DNA of 64,000 bases, from assembly GCF_000013985.1 (NCBI RefSeq), contig NC_008048.1, positions 62,001-126,000 on the forward strand. Direction: 5' to 3'. The position numbers and the translations under genes are program-made. Under the pieces are notes generated by a model. That model was given only the letters and a program-made list of their open reading frames with translations. It had not been told where the DNA came from and did no database searches. The DNA is from Sphingopyxis alaskensis RB2256 (GTDB lineage: Bacteria; Pseudomonadota; Alphaproteobacteria; Sphingomonadales; Sphingomonadaceae). Below are positions 42,813 through 51,770 of this stretch, in pieces (the first letter of the stretch is position 1; every line of letters starts with the position of its first letter).

Positions 42813-43106
42813 TCAACGCAGCCCCTCGACGATAAACCCGCGGTAGCGGGCACCGGCGAAGCGATGCGCAGCAACAGCTTGGTAGGCGGGGCTATGATAC
42901 CAGTCATGCGCGGCTTGCATCGTGGGGAACCGCAAGATGACGGCGCCTTCGATCGGCGACCCCTCCAAATTCTCCATCGCGCCATAAGCGGCGAGAAAAG
43001 TGACGTCATGCCCATCGAACGACGGGCCGACGCGGGCAGAATAAGCCGCGAGTTCATCCACATCCGTGGTGTCTTCCCGCGTGAATACGACAAACGCTTC
43101 CATCAT
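42813..43106 (-). CDS. DUF1330 protein
   Basis: ATG 43106 follows AAGGA; the protein has 97 residues. FTREDTTDVDELAAYSARVG, ILRFPTMQAAHDWYHSPAYQ and YRGFIVEG are the DUF1330 dimeric alpha/beta-barrel blocks. It is probably a small-molecule-binding enzyme of unknown substrate. It is the third gene behind LysR-type box B (quinone oxidoreductase, GlcG-like, DUF1330). Confidence 0.88.
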   Translation of the reverse strand: MMEAFVVFTREDTTDVDELAAYSARVGPSFDGHDVTFLAAYGAMENLEGSPIEGAVILRFPTMQAAHDWYHSPAYQAVAAHRFAGARYRGFIVEGLR

Positions 43107-43165
43107 AAGATCCTTCGCAAGGTGAGATCTGCCGGCCATCGCCACCGACGATGGCCTGACAGTCG

Positions 43166-43597
43166 TCAGGCTGGCAGTTCGAACCCGATTTTCTGGAGTG
43201 CCTCAACGCAGGCATCCTGGTCCTGCTGATAAGTGCCTCCGGAGATGCCGATTCCGCCGATCAGCTTTCCGTCCTCAAGGATCGGATAGCCGCCACCGAC
43301 GGCGACCATCCGGGGGCGATAGGCCAGCGGCGCCACTTTGGGATCGTTGCTCACATAGTCGTTCCAGACATGGGTCGGATATCCAAAGGAGGCGGAACTC
43401 CACGCTTTGTCGATGGCAACATCGACGGTGAGAAACGGCGCGTCGTCGGTGCGCTCGAACGCCCGCAGATACCCGGTTGCGTCGACGACGGCGACGGCAG
43501 CCGGGATGCCGATTGCACGGGCGGCGGTTATCGCTGCGTCGATGAGGGCGACTGCGGTTTCACGGTTGATCGAGGCAGTGGCAATGGACTTGGTCAT
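43166..43597 (-). CDS. GlcG/HbpS-family protein
   Basis: This 143-residue protein has IPAAVAVVDATGYLRAFERT, KAWSSASFGYPT and GYPILEDGKLIGGIGISGG. These are the GlcG/HbpS (DUF336) signatures. Members bind heme or act in cofactor-related oxidative-stress sensing. It lies between the quinone oxidoreductase gene (53 bases) and DUF1330, in the operon behind LysR-type box B. Confidence 0.9.
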   Translation of the reverse strand: MTKSIATASINRETAVALIDAAITAARAIGIPAAVAVVDATGYLRAFERTDDAPFLTVDVAIDKAWSSASFGYPTHVWNDYVSNDPKVAPLAYRPRMVAVGGGYPILEDGKLIGGIGISGGTYQQDQDACVEALQKIGFELPA

Positions 43598-43650
43598 GGG
43601 ATTTCCTTCGCCGCGGCGTTATCGTCCGGCGTTACTTGGACTGGAAAAGA

Positions 43651-44664
43651 TCAGAATCCTTCGAGGACGGTCTTGCCTTTCGCCGCGCCACTTTCGATCA
43701 GTGCGTGCACTGTCTTCAGATTGGCAGCATTGATCGGCGACAGTCGCTCGGTCAGTGTCGTACGGATTTTGCCCTCATCGACCAGCACGGCCAGCGCGTC
43801 GAGGATCTTGCCCTGCTCATGCATATCGGGCGTGCCGTAGATCGACCGGGTGAACATCAGCTCATGGTGTATCGACACCGCCTTGCGCTTGAACAGCATG
43901 ATGTCGAATGCCGTGGGATCGTCGATCAGCGCGAACCGCCCTTGCGGCGCGATCAGCTCGGCGATGTCGGCGGCATGCTGCTCTGTATGCGTGGTCGAAA
44001 AGACGAACGCGGGAGCGCCGATGCCAAGCTCGGCAATCTGTGCCGCGAGCGGGCGCCTATGGTCGATGACATGGTGCGCGCCAAGCTCCTTCACCCACTC
44101 CTGGGTTTCCGCTCGGGAGGCGGTGGTGATGACGGTGAGGTCTGTGCGCTGGCGCGCGATCTGGATCGCGATCGACCCGACCCCACCCGCGCCACCGATG
44201 ATGAGGATCGCCGGCGCCGCACCGGGGACTGGCTTCGCCACGTCGAGGCGATCGAACATCGCCTCCCAGGCGGTCAACGTCGTTAGCGGCAGCGCTGCTG
44301 CTTCCGCCCAGTCGAGCGAGGCGGGTTTGCGACCGACGATCCGGGCGTCGACAAGATGGAACTCGACATTGGTGCCGGGCCGGGTGATCGATCCGGCATA
44401 ATAGACCTCGTCGCCCGGCTGGAACTGCGTCACGTCGGGGCCGACCTCGCGCACGATCCCGGACGCATCCCACCCCAGCACCTTCCATTCACCATCGGCT
44501 GGCGGCGAGCTGCCGCGGACCTTATAGTCGACCGGGTTCACCGAGACGGCCTTCACCTCAACCAGGATATCATATCCTGCCGCGACAGGCTGGGGCAGCT
44601 CGATGTCGACCAGCGCAGCATCCTCGGCGATGGGTCCCGGGACCTTGTAACCAACGGCTTTCAT
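43651..44664 (-). CDS. Zinc-type alcohol dehydrogenase family / NADPH quinone oxidoreductase
   Basis: ATG 44664 lies behind GGAGACATTG. The 337-residue medium-chain dehydrogenase has VKAVSVNPVDYKVRG, LGWDASGIV and the Rossmann GGAGGVGSIAIQIARQ. No structural zinc cysteine cluster is seen, so it is of the quinone-reductase type. It probably reduces quinones or reactive enals with NADPH. LysR-type box B lies 118-149 bases upstream. Confidence 0.9.
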   Translation of the reverse strand: MKAVGYKVPGPIAEDAALVDIELPQPVAAGYDILVEVKAVSVNPVDYKVRGSSPPADGEWKVLGWDASGIVREVGPDVTQFQPGDEVYYAGSITRPGTNVEFHLVDARIVGRKPASLDWAEAAALPLTTLTAWEAMFDRLDVAKPVPGAAPAILIIGGAGGVGSIAIQIARQRTDLTVITTASRAETQEWVKELGAHHVIDHRRPLAAQIAELGIGAPAFVFSTTHTEQHAADIAELIAPQGRFALIDDPTAFDIMLFKRKAVSIHHELMFTRSIYGTPDMHEQGKILDALAVLVDEGKIRTTLTERLSPINAANLKTVHALIESGAAKGKTVLEGF

Positions 44665-44781
44665 CAATGTCTCCATCTTGCTGCGCCCCGAAGTCTCGAT
44701 CGATCAGAGCGCCACTTCTTCGAAAATTCGCACGGGGTTCAAGGGTTTCGCACGCAGGACTATGAAGATGTGCACCGACTA

Positions 44782-44813
44782 TTTCCAATAGCGGCGGAAC
44801 ATAGTTTCCATAC
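44782..44813 (-). promoter_or_regulatory. LysR-type box and promoter, copy B (quinone oxidoreductase operon)
   Basis: Read on the minus strand: ATGGAAACTAT, ten bases, then TATTGG. TTGGAA followed by 18 bases and CATAGT (downstream, outside the listed box) forms the promoter. The GTCGG next to the box is like that of copies A and E. Confidence 0.7.
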
Positions 44814-44948
44814 CTTGTTGCCGTTCTATCCCTGAGAGGCGCTTACGAAGCTGTGAGGCGCGGCAGCCAACCTGGAAAGCAGGCGGACCGAGCCTCATGC
44901 CGTGCCTAAATCTGCAGCCGACGTGATGCGCGCGTAATTTATTCAAAG

Positions 44949-44980
44949 CTATAAAAACTATAGCGATAGGGTATTGGGAA
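44949..44980 (+). promoter_or_regulatory. LysR-type box and promoter, copy C (msrP-like operon)
   Basis: ATAAAAACTAT, ten bases, TATTGG. A TATAGT hexamer (44999-45004) lies 19 bases after TTGGGA. It is 188 bases before the first gene of the operon. Confidence 0.65.
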
Positions 44981-45167
44981 ATCGGCCCGGCGTCGCGTTA
45001 TAGTCCATAAGCATCAAATCACCGATTCACGAAAATGCGATCATCGAAAATCCGATGAAGCATCGGGCGTTTCAGGCTTCAAGCCATCGGTTCGTACCGC
45101 GGCCACGCGTATCAGGTCTGAAGTGAAGCCGGTTATCGTCTGTCGCATCGAGCAAAAAGGGGGCACT

Positions 45168-45773
45168 ATGGTCACCAGAGGTTTCACCGGTCGCGGTTCA
45201 AGTGGCGACCAGTCCGGCCGGATTCCGCCGGGTCAGCATCTCGTGGAGAATTTTCCGGTTCTCACGGCGGGGCCGACGCCGAACGTGGAGCTGGCTGATT
45301 GGAAATTCACCGTCAAAGTCGGCCCGAAGCCGGTCAAAGTGTGGAACTGGAGCGAGTTTAACGCCCTGCCAAAGACCAAGGTGACCAAGGATATTCACTG
45401 TGTGACCTCTTGGTCCAAGCTGGATACCATATGGGAGGGCGTCCTCATTGAAGACATCCTTGCGGATGCAGGGCTCGACCGGCCCACTGATTTCGTCCTG
45501 GCGCATTCCTACGACGATTATTCGACAAACGTCCCGCTGGCGGACCTGCTGTCCGGGAAAGCGATGGTCGCTCTCAAATTTGCCGGCCAGCCGATTACCC
45601 GCGATCATGGCGGGCCGGCGCGTCTGCTGGTTCCGCATCTGTACTTCTGGAAGTCCGCCAAATGGGTGAAGGCGCTGCAATTCACAACCCGTGACGAGGC
45701 CGGCTTCTGGGAGCTGCGCGGCTATCATATTTACGGCGATCCGTGGCGCGAGCAACGATACACCGATGACTGA
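45168..45773 (+). CDS. Sulfite-oxidase-fold molybdopterin protein (MsrP/YedY-like)
   Basis: ATG 45168 lies behind AAGGGGG. The 201-residue protein has the oxidoreductase-molybdopterin core with the cofactor cysteine C78 (KDIHCVTSWSKLD), DHGGPARLLVPHLYFWKSAKW and the terminal YHIYGDPW. MsrP relatives reduce protein methionine sulfoxide; other members act on different oxides. There is no Tat signal, so this copy is cytoplasmic. The next gene, a flavin reductase, overlaps it and would supply electrons. Confidence 0.88.
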   Translation: MVTRGFTGRGSSGDQSGRIPPGQHLVENFPVLTAGPTPNVELADWKFTVKVGPKPVKVWNWSEFNALPKTKVTKDIHCVTSWSKLDTIWEGVLIEDILADAGLDRPTDFVLAHSYDDYSTNVPLADLLSGKAMVALKFAGQPITRDHGGPARLLVPHLYFWKSAKWVKALQFTTRDEAGFWELRGYHIYGDPWREQRYTDD

Positions 45774-46512
45774 CAACGGCACGCAAACCGCGTCATGGCA
45801 ATCATGCGTGATCGAGGAAATCGTCCAGCAGACGCCGAGCATCAAAAGCTTCTTCCTCCGATTGAGCAGGCCGTTCGCGCACATCGCAGGCCAACATGTC
45901 GATGTCCGGCTGACCGCGCCTGATGGCTATAGCGCGATGCGCAGTTACTCGATCGCGTCATCGGCAGCCTCGTCCCCGATCATCGAGCTCGCTGTCGAAC
46001 GCCTGCCCGATGGCGAGGTGTCGGCCTATTTTCACGATATCGCGATAGTCGGCGATGAGATCGAGCTTCGCGGTCCGCTCGGCGGGCACTTCCTATGGCC
46101 TGAACCTGCCGTAGACGCGGTGCTGTTGATCGGAGCAGGCTCCGGGCTCGTGCCGTTGATGGCGATGATCCGGCATCGCCGCACACAAGACCCGGCCGTG
46201 CCAACCGCGTTGCTCCTGTCCGCGCGCACCGCTGAGGATGTTCTGTTTTCGGAAGAACTACATTCCGTCGAGATCAACGATGCCGCATTTGTCCTGGCGC
46301 TGGCGATCACGCGCGAAGATCCGATCCGCGCATCGGATTTCGGGCGGCGGATCGACAGCGCCATGGTCGAAGAGGTTCTCGCCCGGCTTCACCGAAAGCC
46401 CACACAGATATTCGTTTGCGGATCCAACGATTTCGTCAACATTGCGACCGAGGGAGCGCTGCTGGCCGGGGTCGACCCCTCGATAATCAAGACCGAGCGC
46501 TATGGTGGTTAG
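45766..46512 (+). CDS. Ferredoxin-reductase-type flavoprotein
   Basis: The start overlaps the MsrP-like gene by eight bases. The 248-residue protein has RSYSIASS (FAD binding), GPLGGHFLW, LLIGAGSGLVPLMAMI (NAD(P) site) and the terminal IKTERYGG. There is no iron-sulfur domain. It most likely passes NAD(P)H electrons to the molybdopterin protein in the cytosol, a pairing different from the MsrP/MsrQ heme couple. Confidence 0.88.
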   Translation: MTDNGTQTASWQSCVIEEIVQQTPSIKSFFLRLSRPFAHIAGQHVDVRLTAPDGYSAMRSYSIASSAASSPIIELAVERLPDGEVSAYFHDIAIVGDEIELRGPLGGHFLWPEPAVDAVLLIGAGSGLVPLMAMIRHRRTQDPAVPTALLLSARTAEDVLFSEELHSVEINDAAFVLALAITREDPIRASDFGRRIDSAMVEEVLARLHRKPTQIFVCGSNDFVNIATEGALLAGVDPSIIKTERYGG

Positions 46513-46570
46513 CGGCGCATACTCCGTCGCGCCCCACCTTTCACCCTGCGGATAATATTTGGAGATCGTC

Positions 46571-47836
46571 ATGAGCCGCTTTGCTGAACCCGTCTTTGTT
46601 GCCGCCGGCCTTCGCACTCCCTTCGGCCGCGGCGGAGGGGCTTTGGCTGCTTATGATGCCGTCTCTTTGTCCGTCCCTCTTGTGCAGGCGATGGCGGCGC
46701 AAGCAGAGCCGGATCTTCTCATCTGGGGTACCGTGATCCCGAATTTGGGTTGGAGCAACATTGCTCGCGAGACCTGGCTTGACGCCAAGCTCAATCCGAA
46801 TGTCCCCGCATTTTCGGTCGTTTTGGCATGCTCTACCAGCATGACGGCGACTTTCGCTGCGGCAGGGATGCTGGGCGGAGGAACCGATCTCACGATGGTG
46901 GGCGGTGCCGAAGTCATGAGCCGACCTCCCATCGCTTTGACGGCCGATGCATCGAAGCGGCTCACCGACCTCTTTGCGCAAGATCCAGCGGCGGCGCTTG
47001 CGGCCCTCCAGTCTCTTGCCCTCCACGACTATGTGCTCCCGACCAAGGGATGGGCCAACCGGATCACCGGCAGGACAATGGGCGATCATATGGAGGACAC
47101 CGCCAAGGCCTGGCGGATCTCGCGCGAGGCGCAGGACGATTGGGCGCTAAAGAGCCACCAGCGGTCGGTCGCTGGTTGGGAGCGAGGTTTCTTCGACGAT
47201 CTCGCGATTTCCCTTCCTGAACTGGCGCGCGATGCGAACCCCCGCGCCGATACGTCGCCCGAACGGCTTGCCGCACTCAAGCCCGTCTTCGATCGCGACA
47301 GTGGCAGGGGAACGCTGACTGCCGGCAACAGCTCGCCGATAACGGATGGCGCCGCCGGTTGCTGGGTGGCAAACGAAGCCGGCGTGGCACGACTGCCGGC
47401 GGGCACCCCCTACGCGCGGCTCATCGATTACGAGGTGTCGGCCGTCGATTTCCACACCGAGGGTCTGTTGATGGCACCCTCCTATGGCATTCCACGTCTG
47501 CTCGCGCGGCATCAACTAAGCTTCTCCGATATCGCTCTTTGGGAAATCCACGAAGCCTTCGCCGCCCAGGTCCTGGCGAATGTCGCGGCCATCACCGACC
47601 GGGAGTGGGTGCGCGAAACCGCCGGTGTCCAGTCGGATTTGGGCGACTTCGACTGGGACCGCGTCAATCCCAACGGGGGCTCGGTAGCAATCGGTCATCC
47701 CTTCGGCGCGACAGGCGCGCGCGACCTCAGCCAGGCAGTGAAGGAGCTCTGGGACATGCCGAGCGGATCACGGGCAATCGTCAGCATCTGCGCCGACGGC
47801 GGCCAAGGCACCGTCGCACTCCTCGAACGCCCCTGA
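46571..47836 (+). CDS. Thiolase (acetyl-CoA C-acyltransferase family)
   Basis: ATG 46571 lies behind GGAGATC. The 421-residue protein has the nucleophilic cysteine C87 (VLACSTSMTATF), HEAFAAQVLAN (His), GHPFGATGARDLSQAVKEL and ICADGGQGTVALLE (second Cys). It should cleave or condense 3-ketoacyl-CoA. Why it is in this operon is not clear; it may degrade acyl products of damaged lipids. It follows the flavin reductase by 58 bases. Confidence 0.92.
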   Translation: MSRFAEPVFVAAGLRTPFGRGGGALAAYDAVSLSVPLVQAMAAQAEPDLLIWGTVIPNLGWSNIARETWLDAKLNPNVPAFSVVLACSTSMTATFAAAGMLGGGTDLTMVGGAEVMSRPPIALTADASKRLTDLFAQDPAAALAALQSLALHDYVLPTKGWANRITGRTMGDHMEDTAKAWRISREAQDDWALKSHQRSVAGWERGFFDDLAISLPELARDANPRADTSPERLAALKPVFDRDSGRGTLTAGNSSPITDGAAGCWVANEAGVARLPAGTPYARLIDYEVSAVDFHTEGLLMAPSYGIPRLLARHQLSFSDIALWEIHEAFAAQVLANVAAITDREWVRETAGVQSDLGDFDWDRVNPNGGSVAIGHPFGATGARDLSQAVKELWDMPSGSRAIVSICADGGQGTVALLERP

Positions 47837-47888
47837 TTCACGGGCCGCTGCGAACGCCGTGCCATTGACAATATGAGAGGATATTCCG

Positions 47889-48170
47889 TTGGTCTCAGCA
47901 GTTTGGAACGACACCACCATCGCCGCAAGCGACGAGACAATCGTCGTCGAGGGAAACCACTATTTCCCACCTTCCGCGGTCAATCAGGAGCTCCTTGAAG
48001 CGAGCGCACACACTTCTGTCTGCCCGATCAAGGGCACCGCGAGATACTTCCATATCCGCGTAGGCAGCGCGCTCAACGCGGACGCGGCTTGGTCATATCC
48101 CGATCCGAATCCGGTTGCGGAAGCCATCCGGGATCACATCGCTTTCTGGAAAGGCGTAGAGGTTGGATAG
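47889..48170 (+). CDS. DUF427 protein
   Basis: TTG 47889 behind GAGAGGA gives 93 residues. VWNDTTIAASDETIVVEGNH, YFPPSAVN, TSVCPIKGTARYFHI and AAWSYPDPNPVAEAIRDHIA are DUF427 blocks. The family has a conserved cysteine in the CPIKG loop, but no known activity. It sits between the thiolase and argS, with gaps of 52 and 27 bases. Confidence 0.9.
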   Translation: MVSAVWNDTTIAASDETIVVEGNHYFPPSAVNQELLEASAHTSVCPIKGTARYFHIRVGSALNADAAWSYPDPNPVAEAIRDHIAFWKGVEVG

Positions 48171-48197
48171 CAGCCAAGGCGCAGCGGGCCTTCGCTG

Positions 48198-49940
48198 ATG
48201 GCTGTGTCGCTTCATGCGCGCATCCTTGATCATCTCGCGCGGGTAATTGGCGATCTGCAGGTGGCGGGGGACGTTCCTGCGGGCCTCGACCGGGCGGGGC
48301 TGACCGTGGAGCGTCCGCACGACCCGGCGCATGGCGATCTGTCGACCAACGCGGCGATGGTCCTGGCAAAACTTACCGGCACGCATCCGCGCCAACTCGC
48401 TGAGAAGTTGGCGGGCCGGTTGGCCATGTTGGAGGATGTTGCAGACGTGGCCGTCGCTGGCCCGGGCTTTGTAAATATCCGGCTGACCGACCAGGCCTGG
48501 CAAAACGAGCTGGCGGTGATTGCGGACCAGAAGGACCGCTACGGCATGTCGCCCGTCGGCGCGGGCAAGACGGTGAATATAGAGTTTGTCTCGGCCAACC
48601 CGACCGGTCCGATGCATATGGGGCACTGCCGAGGGGCAGTGGTCGGAGATGCGCTCGCCAACCTGCTCGCTTTCACCGGCCATCGCGTCATCCGCGAATA
48701 TTATATCAATGATGCCGGCGGGCAGGTCGATATTCTCGCTCGCTCGGCACACCAGAGATATCGCGAGGCGTTGGGCGAGAGCCTCGGCGAGATAGCGGAA
48801 GGTCTATACCCGGGCGATTATCTGAAGCCGGTCGGGGAGGCGCTGGCCGCCGATTTTGGGGGCCGCTATGCCGACGCCCCGGAGACGGACTGGCTCGCAA
48901 TCTTTCGTGCGCGGACCGTTGCCGCGATGATGGAGACGATCCGCGAAGATCTGGCGCTGCTCGGCATAAGTCACGACCGCTTCGCGTCGGAGGCGGACCT
49001 CGTCGCTGCCGGAAAGCCGGATGATGCCGAGGCCTGGCTGCGCGAGCGCGATCTTGTCTATGACGGCGTTCTCGAACCTCCGAAGGGTGAAGTCTCCAAG
49101 GACTGGGAGCCGATCGCGCTGCCGCTGTTCCGGTCGACGAAATTTGGCGATGACCAGGACCGTCCTATCCGTAAACCGGATGGGAGCTGGACCTATTTCG
49201 GCGTGGATCTGGCCTATCATTTCGAGAAGGCGCGCGATGCCGACGAACTGATCGACATCTGGGGCGCCGATCATGCCGGGACCGTGATGCGCATCGTTGC
49301 CGCCGCCGAAGCTCTAACCGAAGGCAGGAAGCGGTTCGACGTCAAGCTGGTGCAGATCGTGCGGCTGCTGCGCGCGGGTGAGCCGGTCAAGATGTCCAAG
49401 CGCGCAGGCAATTTCGTCACGCTGGCCGATGTCATTCGAGAAGTCGGAAAGGACGTCGTTCGCTTCATGATGCTGACCCGCAAAGCGGAAGCGTCCATGG
49501 ACTTCGACTTTGCGACCGTCGTCGAGGCATCGAAGGATAATCCGGTCTTCTATGTGCAATATGCCCATGCGCGGATTTGCTCGCTAGCAAGCCGCGCGGC
49601 CGAAGCGGGTATCGAGTTGGGCGACCCGCCCGATCTCGCTCTTCTGGACGGTCCGAGCCTTACGCTTGTGAAGCGTGCGGCAGAATTCCCCCGCATCGTC
49701 GAGGCGGCTGCGGCAGCGCGCGAGCCGCACCGGATCGCCTTCTTCCTTGAGGGGCTGGCCGCGGAATTCCATGCGCTGTGGAACACAGGAAATGCCGACC
49801 CGACGCGCCGCTTCGCCTACCCGGAAAACCTGCCGGTTAGCCGCGCGCGGTTGTTCCTGGCCGCCGCGATCGGGCAGGTCATCCGCAACGGCCTGGCGCT
49901 GATGGGGGTTGAACCGACACATGAGATGGAGAGGGCCTAG
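48198..49940 (+). CDS. argS: Arginyl-tRNA synthetase
   Basis: The protein has 580 residues, a normal length. It has an N-terminal ArgS-specific domain, NPTGPMHMGHCRGA (HIGH motif as HMGH), KMSKRAGNFVTL, and a C-terminal anticodon-binding DALR domain ending GLALMGVEPTHEM. All class-I motifs are present, so it should charge tRNA-Arg. Finding a full argS inside a stress operon, 27 bases after DUF427, suggests a second, possibly damage-tolerant copy. Whether the usual argS exists elsewhere is not visible here. Confidence 0.95.
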   Translation: MAVSLHARILDHLARVIGDLQVAGDVPAGLDRAGLTVERPHDPAHGDLSTNAAMVLAKLTGTHPRQLAEKLAGRLAMLEDVADVAVAGPGFVNIRLTDQAWQNELAVIADQKDRYGMSPVGAGKTVNIEFVSANPTGPMHMGHCRGAVVGDALANLLAFTGHRVIREYYINDAGGQVDILARSAHQRYREALGESLGEIAEGLYPGDYLKPVGEALAADFGGRYADAPETDWLAIFRARTVAAMMETIREDLALLGISHDRFASEADLVAAGKPDDAEAWLRERDLVYDGVLEPPKGEVSKDWEPIALPLFRSTKFGDDQDRPIRKPDGSWTYFGVDLAYHFEKARDADELIDIWGADHAGTVMRIVAAAEALTEGRKRFDVKLVQIVRLLRAGEPVKMSKRAGNFVTLADVIREVGKDVVRFMMLTRKAEASMDFDFATVVEASKDNPVFYVQYAHARICSLASRAAEAGIELGDPPDLALLDGPSLTLVKRAAEFPRIVEAAAAAREPHRIAFFLEGLAAEFHALWNTGNADPTRRFAYPENLPVSRARLFLAAAIGQVIRNGLALMGVEPTHEMERA

Positions 49941-50031
49941 TCGAATGCGCGCTTGTTCCTGGGGCTCGTTGCGCGCGCCAGAGTTGGCGGGCCCGAACAT
50001 GCTGTGCGTCTTCTGATACTGGTGGAACGAG

Positions 50032-50295
50032 ATGGAGCTTACCGATTTCGACGCTGCCTTCAAAAGGCTTCCCGAGGGTCATAGCGAAGGCATTCACGAA
50101 GGCCGGCGTTTCGGCTTGATCGTCCGGCGGTCCGACGACGGGCGCCGCAACAGCCTGTTTGCCAGGGAGTTGGCTGGGACCGACATCGTCAGCTTCAACC
50201 TGTATCGGTTCACATCAGGCAAAACATCGCTCAAGCCGTGCGAGATGTCTGCGAAAAAGGTCGTGGATTTCGTGCTTGGCTTCCAACCGGACTGA
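50032..50295 (+). CDS. Small conserved-looking protein of unknown function
   Basis: The 87-residue product starts at ATG 50032 and reads LPEGHSEGIHEGRRFGLIVR, NSLFARELAGTDIVSFNLYR and KPCEMSAKKVVDFVLGF. From memory a similar family in sphingomonads is loosely annotated as peptide methionine sulfoxide reductase, although it lacks MsrA or MsrB motifs. A cysteine sits in KPCEM. It is the last gene in the box C operon. Confidence 0.65.
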   Translation: MELTDFDAAFKRLPEGHSEGIHEGRRFGLIVRRSDDGRRNSLFARELAGTDIVSFNLYRFTSGKTSLKPCEMSAKKVVDFVLGFQPD

Positions 50296-50358
50296 GGGTG
50301 TCGCAGTCGCTGCTCTGTTCGCAATGTCCGCCCCGGCACTGCGCATGTCGCTAAATGG

Positions 50359-50390
50359 GTATCGAAACTATAGCGCCTGGTTATTGGACT
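50359..50390 (+). promoter_or_regulatory. LysR-type box, copy D (gnd)
   Basis: ATCGAAACTAT (50361-50371), ten bases, TATTGG (50382-50387). No good -10 hexamer follows at 17-19 bases, so this copy is the least promoter-like. It lies 165 bases before gnd. Confidence 0.6.
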
Positions 50391-50554
50391 TCGTCTGGCG
50401 ATGAACTCATCCTCCATTCAGTGCCAAGGCGCGGCGAAATTTGCATACTCATGGTAACCTGCCAGCGAGCGGTGCGGTCTCGTTGGATCGTGACGGCGGG
50501 GCGTTGGTCGGAACTGTCCGCGCCGGGTGAACTTCTGACAGAAGGATTTGAACA

Positions 50555-51532
50555 ATGCGTCTTGCAATGATCGGCCTCGGCCGCATGGGTGCCAATATCG
50601 CGCGTCGGCTGATGCGCGGCGGCCACGAGGTCGTCGCCTTCAATCGCGATCCGGCCGCGGTTACTCAGCTCGCCGGTGAAGGTGCCATCGGAGCGAATTC
50701 GCTTGAAGATGTCGTCGCCAAACTCACTGCGCCGCGGATCTTCTGGGTAATGCTCCCGGCGGGCGCTCCCACCCAAGACACGGTCGACAAGCTGATGGAA
50801 TTGTCGGAGCCCGGCGACATCATCATCGATGGCGGCAACAGCTTCTACAAAGACGACATCAAATGTGGTGCTGCGGCAAGGGACAAGGGGCTCCATTATA
50901 TCGATGTTGGCACATCAGGCGGGATATGGGGGCTCGAACGCGGTTATTGCATGATGATCGGCGGCGACAAGGAGATCGTCGATCTGCTGGATCCCATCTT
51001 CGATACGCTCGCGCCGGGCTATGGTTCGATCGTCCGCACCATTGGACGCGACGCGCCCGACAGTCGCGCCGAGCGCGGCTATATCCACGCCGGCCCAACC
51101 GGCGCCGGGCATTTCGTCAAGATGGTCCACAACGGAATCGAATATGGCCTGATGCAGGCCTATGCCGAGGGCTTCGACATTCTCAAGGGCAAGTCCTCCG
51201 AACGGCTCGAGCCTGATGAACGCTTCGACATCAACCTGACCGACGTGGCCGAAGTCTGGCGTCGCGGCAGTGTCATCTCGTCCTGGCTGCTCGACCTTTG
51301 CGCGATCGGCCTGGCCAGGGATCCGATGCTCGAGCAATTCACCGGCCAGGTCTCGGACTCTGGCGAGGGCCGGTGGACGATCGATGCGGCAATGGAAGAA
51401 GCCGTCCCGGCCTATGTCCTTTCGGCCGCCTTGTTTGCGCGCTACCGCAGCCGCGTCGACCACACTTTTGGCGACAAGCTTCTCTCGGCGATGCGCTTTG
51501 GCTTCGGTGGGCATGTCGAGATGCCGCAATAA
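50555..51532 (+). CDS. gnd: 6-phosphogluconate dehydrogenase (decarboxylating)
   Basis: This 325-residue protein is of the short (GndA/YqeC-like) type. It has [13 protein letters not shown] (nucleotide site), [34 protein letters not shown] and [19 protein letters not shown] (catalytic lysine). It converts 6-phosphogluconate to ribulose-5-phosphate with NAD(P)H formation, the step before RpiA. It stands between LysR-type boxes D and E. NADPH for thioredoxin and glutathione would support the reductases nearby. Confidence 0.93.
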   Translation: MRLAMIGLGRMGANIARRLMRGGHEVVAFNRDPAAVTQLAGEGAIGANSLEDVVAKLTAPRIFWVMLPAGAPTQDTVDKLMELSEPGDIIIDGGNSFYKDDIKCGAAARDKGLHYIDVGTSGGIWGLERGYCMMIGGDKEIVDLLDPIFDTLAPGYGSIVRTIGRDAPDSRAERGYIHAGPTGAGHFVKMVHNGIEYGLMQAYAEGFDILKGKSSERLEPDERFDINLTDVAEVWRRGSVISSWLLDLCAIGLARDPMLEQFTGQVSDSGEGRWTIDAAMEEAVPAYVLSAALFARYRSRVDHTFGDKLLSAMRFGFGGHVEMPQ

Positions 51533-51555
51533 GTGACGCGTCACGCTATCCGGCG

Positions 51556-51610
51556 CTATGAAAACTATAGGCACAGCCTATTGGAAAAACGTCTGGCTCA
51601 CTGCGATAGT
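51556..51610 (+). promoter_or_regulatory. LysR-type box and promoter, copy E (third-msrA operon)
   Basis: ATGAAAACTAT (51558-51568), nine bases, TATTGG (51579-51584). TTGGAA (51581-51586) and GATAGT (51605-51610, extended TGC) are 18 bases apart. It is almost the same as copy A. Confidence 0.75.
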
Positions 51611-51770
51611 CGGCGCAACGGCTGACACAGAAGCGACGGCGTGCCTGACGCTGCGCCCCAGGATGAATGAGAGCGTCTTAGCCGAACGGACAATCTTCAA
51701 CGGCGCCGCGGTTCGTTAAAATAGGTACGGCCGCGAAGACGATGAAGAGAACAAGGGAGCTCGCGCCACA

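Larger units (their letters stand above)
44665..45167. other. Divergent promoter region
   Basis: No gene. It holds LysR-type box B on the minus strand (toward the quinone oxidoreductase) and box C on the plus strand (toward the MsrP-like operon), about 135 bases apart. Each half of the region looks to be an independent promoter. Confidence 0.6.
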
